Source: Amaranthus tricolor
Taxonomy: Eukaryota > Streptophyta > Magnoliopsida > Caryophyllales > Amaranthaceae
Assembly: GCF_026212465.1 (NCBI RefSeq)
Contig: NC_080062.1
Location: forward strand, 5,780,865-5,844,864
DNA length: 64,000 nucleotides
Reading direction: 5' to 3'
Part shown: in pieces, positions 53,888 to 64,000 of the stretch
Layout of the letters: the number at the start of each line of letters is the position of its first letter
Numbering within the stretch: the first letter of the stretch is position 1
Position numbers and translations under genes: made by a program
Notes under the pieces: generated by a model
The model's input: the letters and a program-made list of their open reading frames with translations, nothing else
Database searches by the model: none
Told to the model about the DNA's origin: nothing

Positions 53888-56800
53888 TAGGCATGGCCAC
53901 GGTCCGGGTTGGTCCGGTTCCGTTCCGGTTCCATCCGGTTTCGGTTCCACCCGGTTCCGGTTCCATTTGGAACCTATCGCGAACGGTTCCGGTTTCGGTT
54001 CCGGTTCCGGGCGGTTCCAAACGGTTCATGAGGCGGTTCCGGCGGTTCCAACTCACGGGACGGGCGGGTCGGACCATCGGTTCCATTTTAATTTTTTCTT
54101 TAAATTTTTGTATAATAAAAAAATACTATAATATCGCGGACGTACCTTTGATGATTACTTGATTATTAGCGAAATTCATTGCATGTCAAGTTGTCATCGT
54201 TATTGAAATATTTACTAAAAAGAATGGAAAAAAATAAATTAATAAGAAACGAATCAATGATAATGTCGATAAAGATGATTAATAAAAAAAGAGGGAGAAA
54301 ATGGACTTGAACCTAGTACCCAAATGAATACTAAGCTGCCTACGTATCCCGAAGGAATCAAAGCCCACGTAGTTCTTTGTCATACCTTTTATTTATAGTT
54401 GTTGAGTGTTGATTCATCGTTGTCGCTTGTCGGATTGATCCTATTCGTCTTCGTCATCATCATGTGGTTGATTAGATGCTTCCGCTGACTCTCCTCCTGA
54501 CGATGATGAAGTTGTATCCATCATCATCCATGGATCATCATCGTCGTCTTGATCATCATCGTTCCTTAGTCCTTGTGTTCGTATCTCCGCTTGGTCCCAA
54601 TCTTTCTTGCAAACACATATTTGAATACTATGTGGAGCAAGACGAGATCGCTTTTCATCCAGAACTCTTCTACCTGCACTAAAAGCAGACTCCGACGCAA
54701 TAGTGGACGCGGGAATTGCAAGGATATCCTTTGCAATTCTCGATAAAATGGGAAATTTAAAAGATTTTTCTTTCCACCACTCCAAAATATTATAGACACT
54801 TGGGTCTATTTCAAAGTGGTGTTTTAGATAACTATCAAGTTCTAAATATGTGGTCGAGGAAGAAGAAGATCCTACATAACTATCATCTTGCGTCATTATG
54901 TTAGCAATTACTGAATTATAGAAAGTGGGACGAGCCGAAACGCTAGCACGCCTAGACATATCGTGTTTCGGGTTATATACACTAGCGTAAAAATCATACA
55001 GTTCAACTAAATATTTTTAACATGTTCCGACATAATAAGCTACATCGGAAGACGGGCGATCTAACGCTTGATAATAAAATCCTATTACTTTGGTTAGGAC
55101 CTCGGTTTTAAAACGTGGGTCCAAAATGGTTGCGATTCCATAAATGTAAGGAAAATCGGTAAAATATGATTTCCATTTTTCCATCATTTCAGCAAGAATC
55201 GGCCTTAATTGTGGGTTAGTATCTTCTTGTGTATGTTTAAGCAGGTGATAAAAAATAGTAATACATTCACTTATTACTAAGTGAACGTTCGGTTCATAAA
55301 CATAAGAAAAAATCTTAGTCGCGTGGTCATACGCTTCTAATATGTTATGTACACCTATTGCTAATTCCCAAGTTTCATCAGCTATGAAACTATCTGTACA
55401 CTCACTATATAGTTGTGTTATTACTAGGCGATAAGCAATCGCCTTTCTTAATAAATCGTTCGTTGACCCCCAACGTGTAAGAGTATCTAATGACCAATAC
55501 ACTTTTTTAAGTTGGTATTGGTCACATAATTGTTTATATCTTCTTTTAATCTTTCCGATCCTAAGCCATTTTACTATATCCCTAATTGGTTCTAATAATT
55601 CACTTAATTGTTTTATACCTACTTGACAAGATAAGTTAACTATGTGCGCACAACAACGTATGTGTAATAAGCTACCCCCAAGGATTAAACTAAAGGCGGG
55701 TTCGTTAAATAAAAGTTCTATACATTTTATGTTTGCGGTTGCATTATCTGTTGAACAACAAAATATTTTATCTAATAAGTTCCATTCCCTACATATCTCT
55801 ATTAATCTATATTTTATGTTTTCGCCGGTATGTCTTTCGGCATAGTCTCAAAAGCAATTATTCTTTTTTGAATAATCCAATTTCGATCTATCCAGTGTGC
55901 TGTTACACACATATAAGATTCTAAATGTGGCGGAGCAGACCATATGTCAGTTGTTATGCTAACCCTACCATTAAACGATTTAAACATTTCAACTAGGTCA
56001 TAGCGCATTGATTCGTATAATTTAATTGTTCGTCTTTTAAGAGTGCTCCTAGGGATTGTTCTAAATTGTGGTTGCAATTGTTGTCTAGTGAGACGCTCAT
56101 ATGCCCTACTTTCACCGTGGTTAAAAGGCAATTCATCGCAAATTACATACCTAGAAAATTCATCAATCATGTCATTACGATTATATCTAAAAGGCATACC
56201 TGTGTTGGGAATGTCCCATTGTGTCTGTCGGCTTCCACTTGTGGTCCCGCTGCTGCTTGCTGCATGAGTTTCTTTTGTGATTCCATGCTTCTTTGCCAAA
56301 TGTTTGTTAAAAGATCCCGTTCCACCACCTAACACGTATTCACAAAACACAATAAATAAATGTTTATAAAATATGAATATATAATGTATGAATGTATTAT
56401 GTATGTATAAAAAACTTAAAAAGTATTTACCTCTGGCGAAATTGTATGAAACTAAGGGCTTTACTCCTTGACTTTCACAAATTTGACAAGTGCATAGGAA
56501 AATATCTGGATTCTCGGTTGGTTCTTTTGTGAAATACGACCACACATGTGAAACAGCTCTACCACTAGGAGGTGGCATTGCCGGAAAATGTTGTCTTACT
56601 GGTTCATCTTCATCTAAATAAATAATTTAAAATTATAAAACTATAATTAAATAAATAAATAATTTAAAGTTTAATTAATTTGAAGAATAAAATTATAAAA
56701 CTAACCGATAGTTTGGAAATTGACTCGTTTACCACGAGCTTGTCTTTGTTGTTGTTGTTCTCCTTGTTCTTCATCTGATCTTGTTGATGACTGTCGAGAT

Positions 56801-57658
56801 ATATGTACCCCAATTGGGGTCGTTGGTTCTTCTTCTTGTTCTTCTTGTTCTTCAATTTGTATATCTTTTTCCACTTCTTCTGCATATTGATGTAACTCCG
56901 GGTCGTACCCTTCCGGATAATTAGGTTCATAATTATAATTACTAATGGAGGGTGTTGTTGATACCGACGGAGTAGAAGTGGCCTTTCTTTTGGAGGAACT
57001 GGAACCTCCTAATGATTTTGCCACTTTAGTAACTTTTTTTGTGGCTTTTTTCAAAAATGAAGACATGATTGATAGTATAGAAGTAAAAATAGAAATATAG
57101 AATTAAGAAATAAATAAATGATTAATTATGTAACTAACTAAATTAAGAAATAATTAGAAGACTAATTATGTAATTAAGAGAATAATTGCGTAATTAAAGA
57201 ATTAAGTAGAGAGAGTAAGTAGAGAGAGTAGGAGAAGAGATGAGTTGTGAATGAAAATGATTGAAATTGATGAGTATTTATAGGAAATATCCCAACGGCT
57301 CTCTAACGGCTAGTAACGGCTAGTTTGGCTCAACGGTTCCATGGAACCGGTGGGCCGGTTCAACCGGACCGGTCCCGGTTCCGGTTCCATGGAACCGTTG
57401 AGCCGGTTCAACCGGACCGGTCCCGGTTCCGGTTCCAGAACCGATTCCATGGAACCGTTGGACCGGTTCTCCCGGACCGGTTCCGGTTCCAACCCGCGGG
57501 TTTTTTGGCCCGGTTCACGACGGTTTTTTCCGGCGGTTTCACGGTTTCGCGGTTCGGGGCGGTTCGGAACCTGTCGCAAACGGTTCCGGTTCCGGTTCCG
57601 GTTCCAAGCGGTTCGGGACCGGTTCGGTTCCGGGTAACCCGCCTCGTGGCCATGCCTA
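53888..57658 (-). mobile_element. Ac-like hAT transposon (right arm)
   Basis: Mirror of 22177-25947 with the same TIRs; target duplication TCCCTACC at 53880-53887 and 57659-57666. It holds the only two internal differences between the arms that I could see: 57426 in the GGAACC-rich end, and 54964 in the transposase. Confidence 0.95.
54441..57066 (-). pseudogene. hAT transposase pseudogene (right arm)
   Basis: Minus-strand copy with the same frameshift (near 55830) and the same nonsense codon (55017-55019) as the left copy, so both lesions predate the palindrome. The one coding difference, at 54964, changes the codon before DMSRRAS from Arg (CGC, left) to His (CAC, right). Confidence 0.93.
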
Positions 57659-58148
57659 TCCCTACCAAAGTTGGCCCATTAAGAACTTTTGAGTTGTACA
57701 ACAATAAATTCAGAGTACGTCTATGGACGTATCCTAAATATCTATTTGAAGTATCATATGTTTTAATTAGTAAGTGTGTAGTTACGTTATATTTTTCATT
57801 TTTGTATTTTTAAAATTTAATAGGCCAGCCCAATTGAGCATCTCTTTAAAAGACAATGTTTCACAACAATTTTTGAAAATTTTCGAGTTATAACAAATTA
57901 TTTTTATGTCAATTTTTATTTTTTGATTTAATATTTTACATTGACAATCAATTATTTTGGCCCAATATAATAATAAAAAGCTAATTTAAAAATTTTAACA
58001 AACAATATTACACAAATAGTAATAAGAATAATATAATAACAAAAATTAAACCCGTTGGGTCAAACTCAACCGATATGACCGACCGGTTAATTTAACAAGT
58101 GACCTAACTACGAGCGATGTCTCCGATTCACGTTCTTAATGGTCTCAG

Positions 58149-58435
58149 TGAGATAATATAACATATTCTAAGGCCACAACTATAAACTTAAGCTTTTGAT
58201 TGAATTGTTTTCTTGACTTGGTATCAGAAGCCAGCTTGACAAAAAGGTCACGGGTTCGAATTTCAATTACCCCTCAAATTCACGTGGAATATTCGCGCAA
58301 AGTATGTAGATGGCTTGTGTTGCATCCACACTTCTAGCCCAAAAAATTTTTAAGTGAGGGGACGTGTTAAAGTATATAACATATCTTAGGCCCCGAACAT
58401 AACCTTAACCTTTTAATTGAGTTGGTTTCTTGACA
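58149..58435 (+). mobile_element. TRIM (right arm), second family member
   Basis: Mirror of 21400-21686, here in sense orientation: first LTR from TGAGATAATATAACATATTC, TTGGTATCAGAAGCC primer-binding site, and second LTR from TGTTAAAGTATATAACATAT to TTTCTTGACA. Confidence 0.78.
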
Positions 58436-59242
58436 GACTCCACTTTCAAAAATGACTTTAGATATGTGCAAAATGCTTGATTGCTAATGACTCTTTGAAT
58501 TGAGGAGATAGCCATAAAAGTTATGAGTGATTTACATTTTTAAGTTAGGAGTGATTTATATTTATATTTTAGTTTAATTACTTCGATCATTTTAGACTAT
58601 AAAATTTTTAAATATAAAAAATTAGATTTAAAAAATTATTGTGTAATTTTGTTTGCTTTAGTCTTTACCACAATGAGTATTTTATAATTAAAAACAAGTA
58701 ATATTGCAAGTTTCATCCCTTACTCTTTTAAGACTCTTTTAATCTGGATTACTTAACTTAGATTCTTTCTGTTCCTTAATAAAGTTCTTAAAAAAAGTCA
58801 CGAAATTTTTTAAAAAATCTCTAAAATAGTAGATATATTATTTTATTGAATAATAATAAATTTTATTATAAGCTTTTTCTTAATTAAACCTAGTTTAATC
58901 GACCTTAAAACAATAAAAATTAGTAAAATGTACGACCAATTCAAAACATATGATTTCGATTTGAACATCGATAAAATGTTAAGTTCAATCAAAATTCAGT
59001 ACATATATATGAGAAAATAATAGAAAATCGATTTAAATATATATTCATTCAGTAAAATCATGTTAAATTTTTCAAAAAATTAGGTGAAGTAAATAAGACC
59101 TTAATAATAACATAATATATGATCAAATCCAAAAGAAAATATTTTTTATGTCGTAATATAACTTATGTTAAATTGAATTGTTGAGTAATTGAGGCTTTCT
59201 TTAGTAAGACTTAGGCGTTGTTTAATTAGTTCACCTTAACCA

Positions 59243-59373
59243 ATAAGTAATCAATAAAAATCAATTGCAATCAATAAAAATTAATTGTAATTAGTTACAA
59301 TCAATAAAAATTAATTTCAATCAGTAATAAAAATCAATTACAATTAGTAAAATCAATTTCAATCAATAAAGGT
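59243..59373. repeat. Degenerate tandem repeat (right arm)
   Basis: Mirror of 20462-20592, AATCAATAAAAATCAATT-type units. Confidence 0.7.
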
Positions 59374-59934
59374 CATTTAGATATGTAAAACTTAGCTACA
59401 CACAACATAACCTTATTTGGACTTGTTAAAACATAAATAAATTATATGCCTATTTACAATATACTACATTTATTTATGCTTTGTTGAAAATTAGCTTGCT
59501 TGGATGTCACAAAGTTATGAAAAAACATACCTAATATACAATCTTTTCTTTTCTTAAAAACTGCTTGCTTAAAGTATTCAAAAAATTGTAGCAAATAAAT
59601 TCAATTTTTAAATTTGCAATTTGCTTAAAGACTGATTCAAAATCATATGAACTTACACTTCTAAAATAAGCAAAAGTAATTGTTTAAATTAGTTTTTCAA
59701 AAAATATAAATGACAATATTTCGGAAAGTTACAACTATATAGGTTCAACTAGTATCTTAAACATTGATATATTTTTTAAAAAACAAAAAGCGAATATTTT
59801 ATAAAAAAACACCAAAATATGGAATTTGAAAATTTTAAATTGTTAAAATATATAATAGAAAAAACTAGTAAATCATATCCCATTTGCAATTGGTTTATCC
59901 TTCGACCACGTAGATACAATATATAGTAGAAGTA

Positions 59935-60580
59935 TATTAGTATGGTGTTTCTGATCAACAAATAAATGTAGGGGCATTATAGCATACACGACAAACTAAT
60001 ATGGCAAACACTAATTCTAAATGGGATTGTGTTATGATGAGACTATTTCTAGTAGGCTGATTTAATGTATATTAACTGACTTAAAAAGATCACTTATAAG
60101 TTATAACCTTAAAATAATTACTTATCTGAAGTTTTAGTTTTATGGTCTTAAAACTATCATTTATGACCTTAAATTAATTATTTTAATAACTTAAAGTAAT
60201 CAATTAAAAAAATAAACTAATTATATGAATTCATCTCATAGTAATACGTTTTCATACAAGAGAAATTGGCAAACACAAAATACAATGCCATAGTAAATAA
60301 ACACAAAGTACAAAAAATAAAGTACATAGTACTCTTTCTGTTTTTATTATTTTTTCCCATTTAATTTTTTTGCGGATCTCAATGCAAAGTTAAAAATTAA
60401 ATAATTTTAATTGTCAGTTTTTAAAATTTATAAAAAGTTGATATTTACAAAATATATATTGAGACTACGCAACAACAAATTTAACTTTTCGTGACATTAG
60501 ATTTAGTGGCATTAAAAATGCGACTAATTTATATTTTTAATATAATAATTGTTATTTTTTTATTTAAATATCACCATAAA
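59935..60580. repeat. Segment shared with spacer (right arm copy)
   Basis: Mirror of 19255-19900, inverted relative to the spacer copy at 36932-37578. Confidence 0.85.
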
Positions 60581-61344
60581 GTGATTTAGTGACACTTTAT
60601 CTAGCCTTTAGTAGCATAGTAATTGTTACTATAGTCTATAATGACATGACATTTATAAGAAATGTCGCTAGATCCTATATCGCAAAAAGCTTAGTATAAT
60701 TTTTTATTATGCTGCTAAAGGATCTAATAAATGTCACTTAAATCCACTATGTATATACTATTGAAAATTTAAAATAGTTATATTTGAATTATATGTCGCT
60801 AAATATATCCAATCTAAAAGCAAATTATGTTATAATGCGAAACTGTTAAGATCTCACATAAATATATTTTTTCATATAGATTGATGAGAAATCATAATTA
60901 TAATATGACACTAAAATTTATAAATTCTATTTAAAAAGAAGATATAAAAATGAGGAAAGCATTAACAAAATTTACAAAAACAAATAAGTGATATTGTCCT
61001 TTATACTTTTGTATAGAGAAGTTAGGATCACCCGAATCTAATCTAAAAAAATGTATGTAGGAATACTTGCTAGTTGCTAGGTTGGGATACCCTCCCAATA
61101 CCCAACTGCCAAAACTATTTATGTCTTGGATTGTGAGGGATCACATAAGTACAATTCAATGATTGTGAAAATTGAATTTCAAGGGTTATTTTCATGCCAG
61201 TAGAGACGTTTTTTTAACCAAACCATGCATGGATTGGGAGGGAAAAATAGTTGGAAAAATTGAATTCACAAGTGTTGTGTCATTCTCGGTAAATAAATCA
61301 TTTAGAAAGATATTTTTTTAAAATAAGTGTTATAAACCTACTTG

Positions 61345-61630
61345 TTTGTCCTGATAGAATTATATTATTAAAGAGAAAATGATAGATTTTTGTCCTGATA
61401 GAATTATATTATTAAAGAGAAAATGAGAGATTTTTAAGAATATAGTGAATTTTGATAATAGATGAAGAGAAATGATAAACTGCATGGATGAAATTAAAAG
61501 AGAGTTGAAATGTATAGATGAGATTAACATAAAGTGGTAGGCCATTGTCGAAAAATAGAAATGATGCAAAATAAGTGGAACGGATTAAAATGACAATTAA
61601 TGCAAAATGAGCGGGACAAAGTGTAGATTA
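61345..61630. mobile_element. Stowaway-like MITE with tandem duplication (right arm)
   Basis: Mirror of 18205-18490. Confidence 0.55.
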
Positions 61631-61773
61631 TTTTATCTTCATCTTCGTAGATTTCAAGAGGTAGGAGTTTGTACTAGTTAATGAATCAGGGGTCCAAGGG
61701 GCCGGGGCGAACTCCCATTATGTTGCCTTATTGAAAATTTGGTACATTATTAGTTTTCATATATGTTTGACTG

Positions 61774-62286
61774 TGTTGGGAAAAAAGGTTTGACTACAAC
61801 ATCAGCAACACTCTCTCGAAAATTAATTCAAGTAGAACAATCAATCAAACCAAGAGAAAAACCTAACTCACAATAATCACCAAAGTTAACCAACAATGAG
61901 CATGAATAAACAAACAACAATGGATAATAAACCAATATCACAAGGATTTTACGTGAAAAACTCTTTGAGGTGAAAGAAAAAACTACGGGATTAATTAAGG
62001 GAGTCCATCCAATTCACTCTTATTATGATAAAATGAGAGTAAAAACACCAATATCAAATCACCAAATAAGTGCATTACGCACCATCAAGCATCAACAACA
62101 ATAATAATAAAGTCAAAAACAGAGTGGCCACTATTCAACCCCTATTTCTGGCACACTGGACCATCGAATCCAATAACCATCAATCAGAATGAAGCCCCAC
62201 AGGTCACATACGACATACTCAAAAATGAGTCAAATTGGACCACATTTGCCCCTCCATCGAAGCCATTAACAAATACTGTTCTAACA
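61774..62286 (-). mobile_element. Copia 3' LTR (right arm)
   Basis: Mirror of 17549-18061; plus strand starts TGTTGGGAAAAAAGG and ends CTGTTCTAACA. Confidence 0.75.
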
Positions 62287-62457
62287 ACTCTTTTCTTAGC
62301 TAATGTAAGATAAAAATACACATTAAGCTTACAACATAAGCTATTCCAAAAACATAATTAGGGCCGAACATGAGTGACCCAAAAATATTATAAATGGGTT
62401 GGACATCCGCAAGCCCCATATGGATGAGACATCAATTCTTCAACGATCAATTGGAGC

Positions 62458-62652
62458 TCAACACGACAAGCTTGCTACAAAAATCAACCTTCTTTCAAGA
62501 ACAATCTTTGTCAACATATCTGCACCGTTCTTATGCATGTAAATTTTCTTTAGCTCCATTTGATTCTCCTCAATCACAACTCGGAACCAATAATATCTAA
62601 CATAAATGTGTTTAGTATGAGCGTGATACATTGAATTCTTGCTCAAATCCAA
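62458..62652 (-). pseudogene. Ty1-Copia polyprotein C-terminus (right arm)
   Basis: Minus-strand copy of the RNase H fragment with TKHIYVRYY and NGADMLTK; identical to 17183-17377. Confidence 0.85.
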
Positions 62653-63289
62653 AACACTTTAGCAATCACATGTAACTCATTTAAAAATTAAAAGTGAGCA
62701 AAAACGAATTTACATTTAACGAATTTAAAAAGTTAATATTTAAAAATTAGCTTATTTAATTATTATATTGAGTAAAAACAATTTTACATATAACTAATTT
62801 GACAGGTTTATTTATATTTGACTCCAATAGGTTCATTTTGGTAAATATATTAAAAATGAAGACATGTGTAAATAAATATTTAAAAAGTGTTGAATTATAT
62901 TTAAATATGGAAAATGTAACAAATTAATTACGACATTAATTAATGTACATGCAAACATACCTGTCCAGTTACGTGGGTGTAATTCAACTTTTCCCAAGCA
63001 AAGGAAAAGTGGGAGTCTGAGAGATGAGATGAGAAACATGCGATCCAAAATTATTTGTTTTACTCTAATTTTCAAACAATAATATAACCTTTTTTGTTTT
63101 CTTTCTAATTAGGAGTCCCCTTTTATGGTCTTTTTCCATGTTGATTGAGTTTGGTAATTGTTAAAGATTCTTCAACAATATTGTTGTCCCATATGCAATC
63201 CAAATTAAAGGTGTTTGGTAAAGAATTTATCATACATGATTATTTATTAATTATTATTCATATACTTCTATTTATTAATTTGTGGGATC

Positions 63290-63442
63290 TTTTTCGAGTT
63301 GAGGGATTTTTTAGCCGCATCCTTCTTTATAGGTATGAGTTGCCGCTTTACTTTTCTCCCAAGACTCTGATCATAGTTTCCTATAAGCGGAATGTTTTTG
63401 GTACGACAATGATGATGATGATGATGATAATGATGATGATGA
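63290..63442 (+). mobile_element. RTE LINE 3' end fragment (right arm)
   Basis: Mirror of 16393-16545, here in sense orientation: TATGAGTTGCCGCTTTAC, CCTATAAGCGGAATG, then the ATGATGATGATGATGATAAT tail. Confidence 0.72.
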
Positions 63443-63576
63443 CAAACATTAACTTAAACTTGTGGTTAATTTAGGACTATGAGGTATGAATAAAATAGGA
63501 GAAAATAGGACAATTTATAAGCTACATTAGTGCATACTTTCTCGGTTTTTCAATGATTACACTTGAATAGTAAGTG

Positions 63577-63618
63577 TCAAAGAACCAGCTCTAAAATATG
63601 TTTATATACTTTCACAAG
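63577..63618 (-). mobile_element. Truncated TRIM LTR at outer palindrome edge
   Basis: Reverse complement reads TGTGAAAGTATATAAACATA, ATTTTAGAG, then CTGGTTCTTTGACA: the 3' LTR of the TRIM at 15967-16259 with 31 bp deleted between two GAGC repeats. The body of the TRIM is absent. Confidence 0.85.
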
Positions 63619-64000
63619 GAAGGAGATTAAAAACCTCTTCTTCTTCTTCCTCCTTCATCTTCCTCTCCATTTGAATACCATTATAATTCTTGTAAGCTTT
63701 TAATTTCTTGTCATTTTAATTTCTTGTCTTTGATTTACTTTCTCATTATTAGTTTAATCTTTCTTTATCAAATATGTATTAGTTTAATGTTTCCTTGTCA
63801 TACTTTAATTGTTTTCTTAGAAATTGTCATTTAATAAATTATTCGTTCTATTTTGTCTCTTGGATCTTTAATTGTGTGTCTCATAGTTTAGTTATTGTTT
63901 TTCCTTGCAAATTTCAATATTATCATTTTCATTCATGTTTAGTATCATCTTAGGGTTTGAGTTCATCTTTTCCACCATGAATAGTAAGTAAATCCATTTT
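63613..64000 (+). repeat. Repeat X, uninterrupted diverged copy (CACTA-free site)
   Basis: 63613-63824 matches 32391-32581 and 63825-64000 matches the reverse complement of 37987-38168, so this copy lacks the CACTA insertion. It reads AGAAATTGTCATTTAAT where the occupied copies read AGAAAT / element / AATTGTCATTTAAT. It carries an extra TTTCTTGTC(A/T)TT repeat near 63705-63725. No ORF; continues past the window. Confidence 0.85.

Larger units (their letters stand above)
42931..63618. repeat. Right arm of giant inverted repeat
   Basis: Reverse complement of 16185-36904, 20,688 bp. Its inner end runs without a break into the intact CACTA element. Its outer end stops inside a TRIM 3' LTR (TGTGAAAGTATATAAAC in reverse complement) and joins repeat X at CACAAG (63613-63618). 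Confidence 0.97.

Noticed and set aside
16185..63618. Chloroplast inverted repeat
   Set aside because: Size is similar, but the arms contain nuclear transposons and no rRNA, tRNA or plastid genes, and the spacer is a CACTA transposase, not a single-copy region.
16185..63618. Simple missed-adapter read artefact as full explanation
   Set aside because: Such chimeras fold back without a unique spacer. Here a 6-kb asymmetric spacer, distinct breakpoint scars and arm-specific differences exist. Misassembly is still possible and is listed as the main test.

Overview
This window is plant nuclear DNA, most likely from a eudicot. It is AT-rich, has long ATT/AAT microsatellites and is packed with plant-type transposable elements (hAT, CACTA/En-Spm, Mutator-like, Stowaway-type MITEs, TRIMs, Copia and RTE-LINE remnants). 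I found no intact host gene, no rRNA or tRNA gene, no CRISPR array and nothing prokaryotic. All recognisable coding sequence is transposon-derived, and the elements whose reading frames can be followed are broken by stops or frameshifts.

The dominant feature is a giant inverted repeat. Bases 16185-36904 reappear reverse-complemented at 42931-63618, around a 6,026-bp unique spacer (36905-42930). Paired coordinates sum to 79835 across about 20.6 kb, with no length change at any landmark I compared. I saw only two substitutions inside (22409/57426 and 24871/54964). In the outermost ~110 bp there is a cluster of five differences, including a 31-bp deletion in the right arm.

Left flank (1-16184): an LTR-like remnant, a long-TIR MITE, RTE-type LINE 3' ends, several Stowaway-like and hAT-like MITEs, and a ~4.6-kb Mutator-like element (10171-14767) with a decayed MULE transposase, very large trinucleotide tracts, a ~100-nt hairpin and an unrecognised opposite-strand ORF. 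It ends in a TRIM with a perfect 5-bp target duplication; the palindrome's outer edge lies inside that TRIM's 3' LTR.

Each arm, from outside inward: RTE 3' end, Copia RNase H plus 3' LTR, MITEs, a segment also present in the spacer, a second TRIM, an Ac-like hAT transposon with a perfect 8-bp target duplication and broken transposase, a promoter-bearing LTR-like insertion, dispersed repeats, a retrotransposon-like repeat (called X here) and the 3' part of a CACTA element.

Spacer plus right arm together hold one complete ~9.1-kb CACTA element (38172-47253). It has a 3-bp target duplication, TTTGCTGCGG-type subterminal repeats, a TNP2-type transposase pseudogene (39394-42707) and a second gene with a Transposase_24-like region and a Ulp1/C48 cysteine protease domain (42912-46821). 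The left arm holds only the 3' part of this element, cut 20 bp inside the second gene. An uninterrupted relative of the CACTA insertion site sits at 63613-64000.

The CACTA element is whole only on the right and the outer TRIM is whole only on the left. This fits a fold-back (inverted duplication) rearrangement with microhomology at both junctions, though misassembly has to be excluded first.
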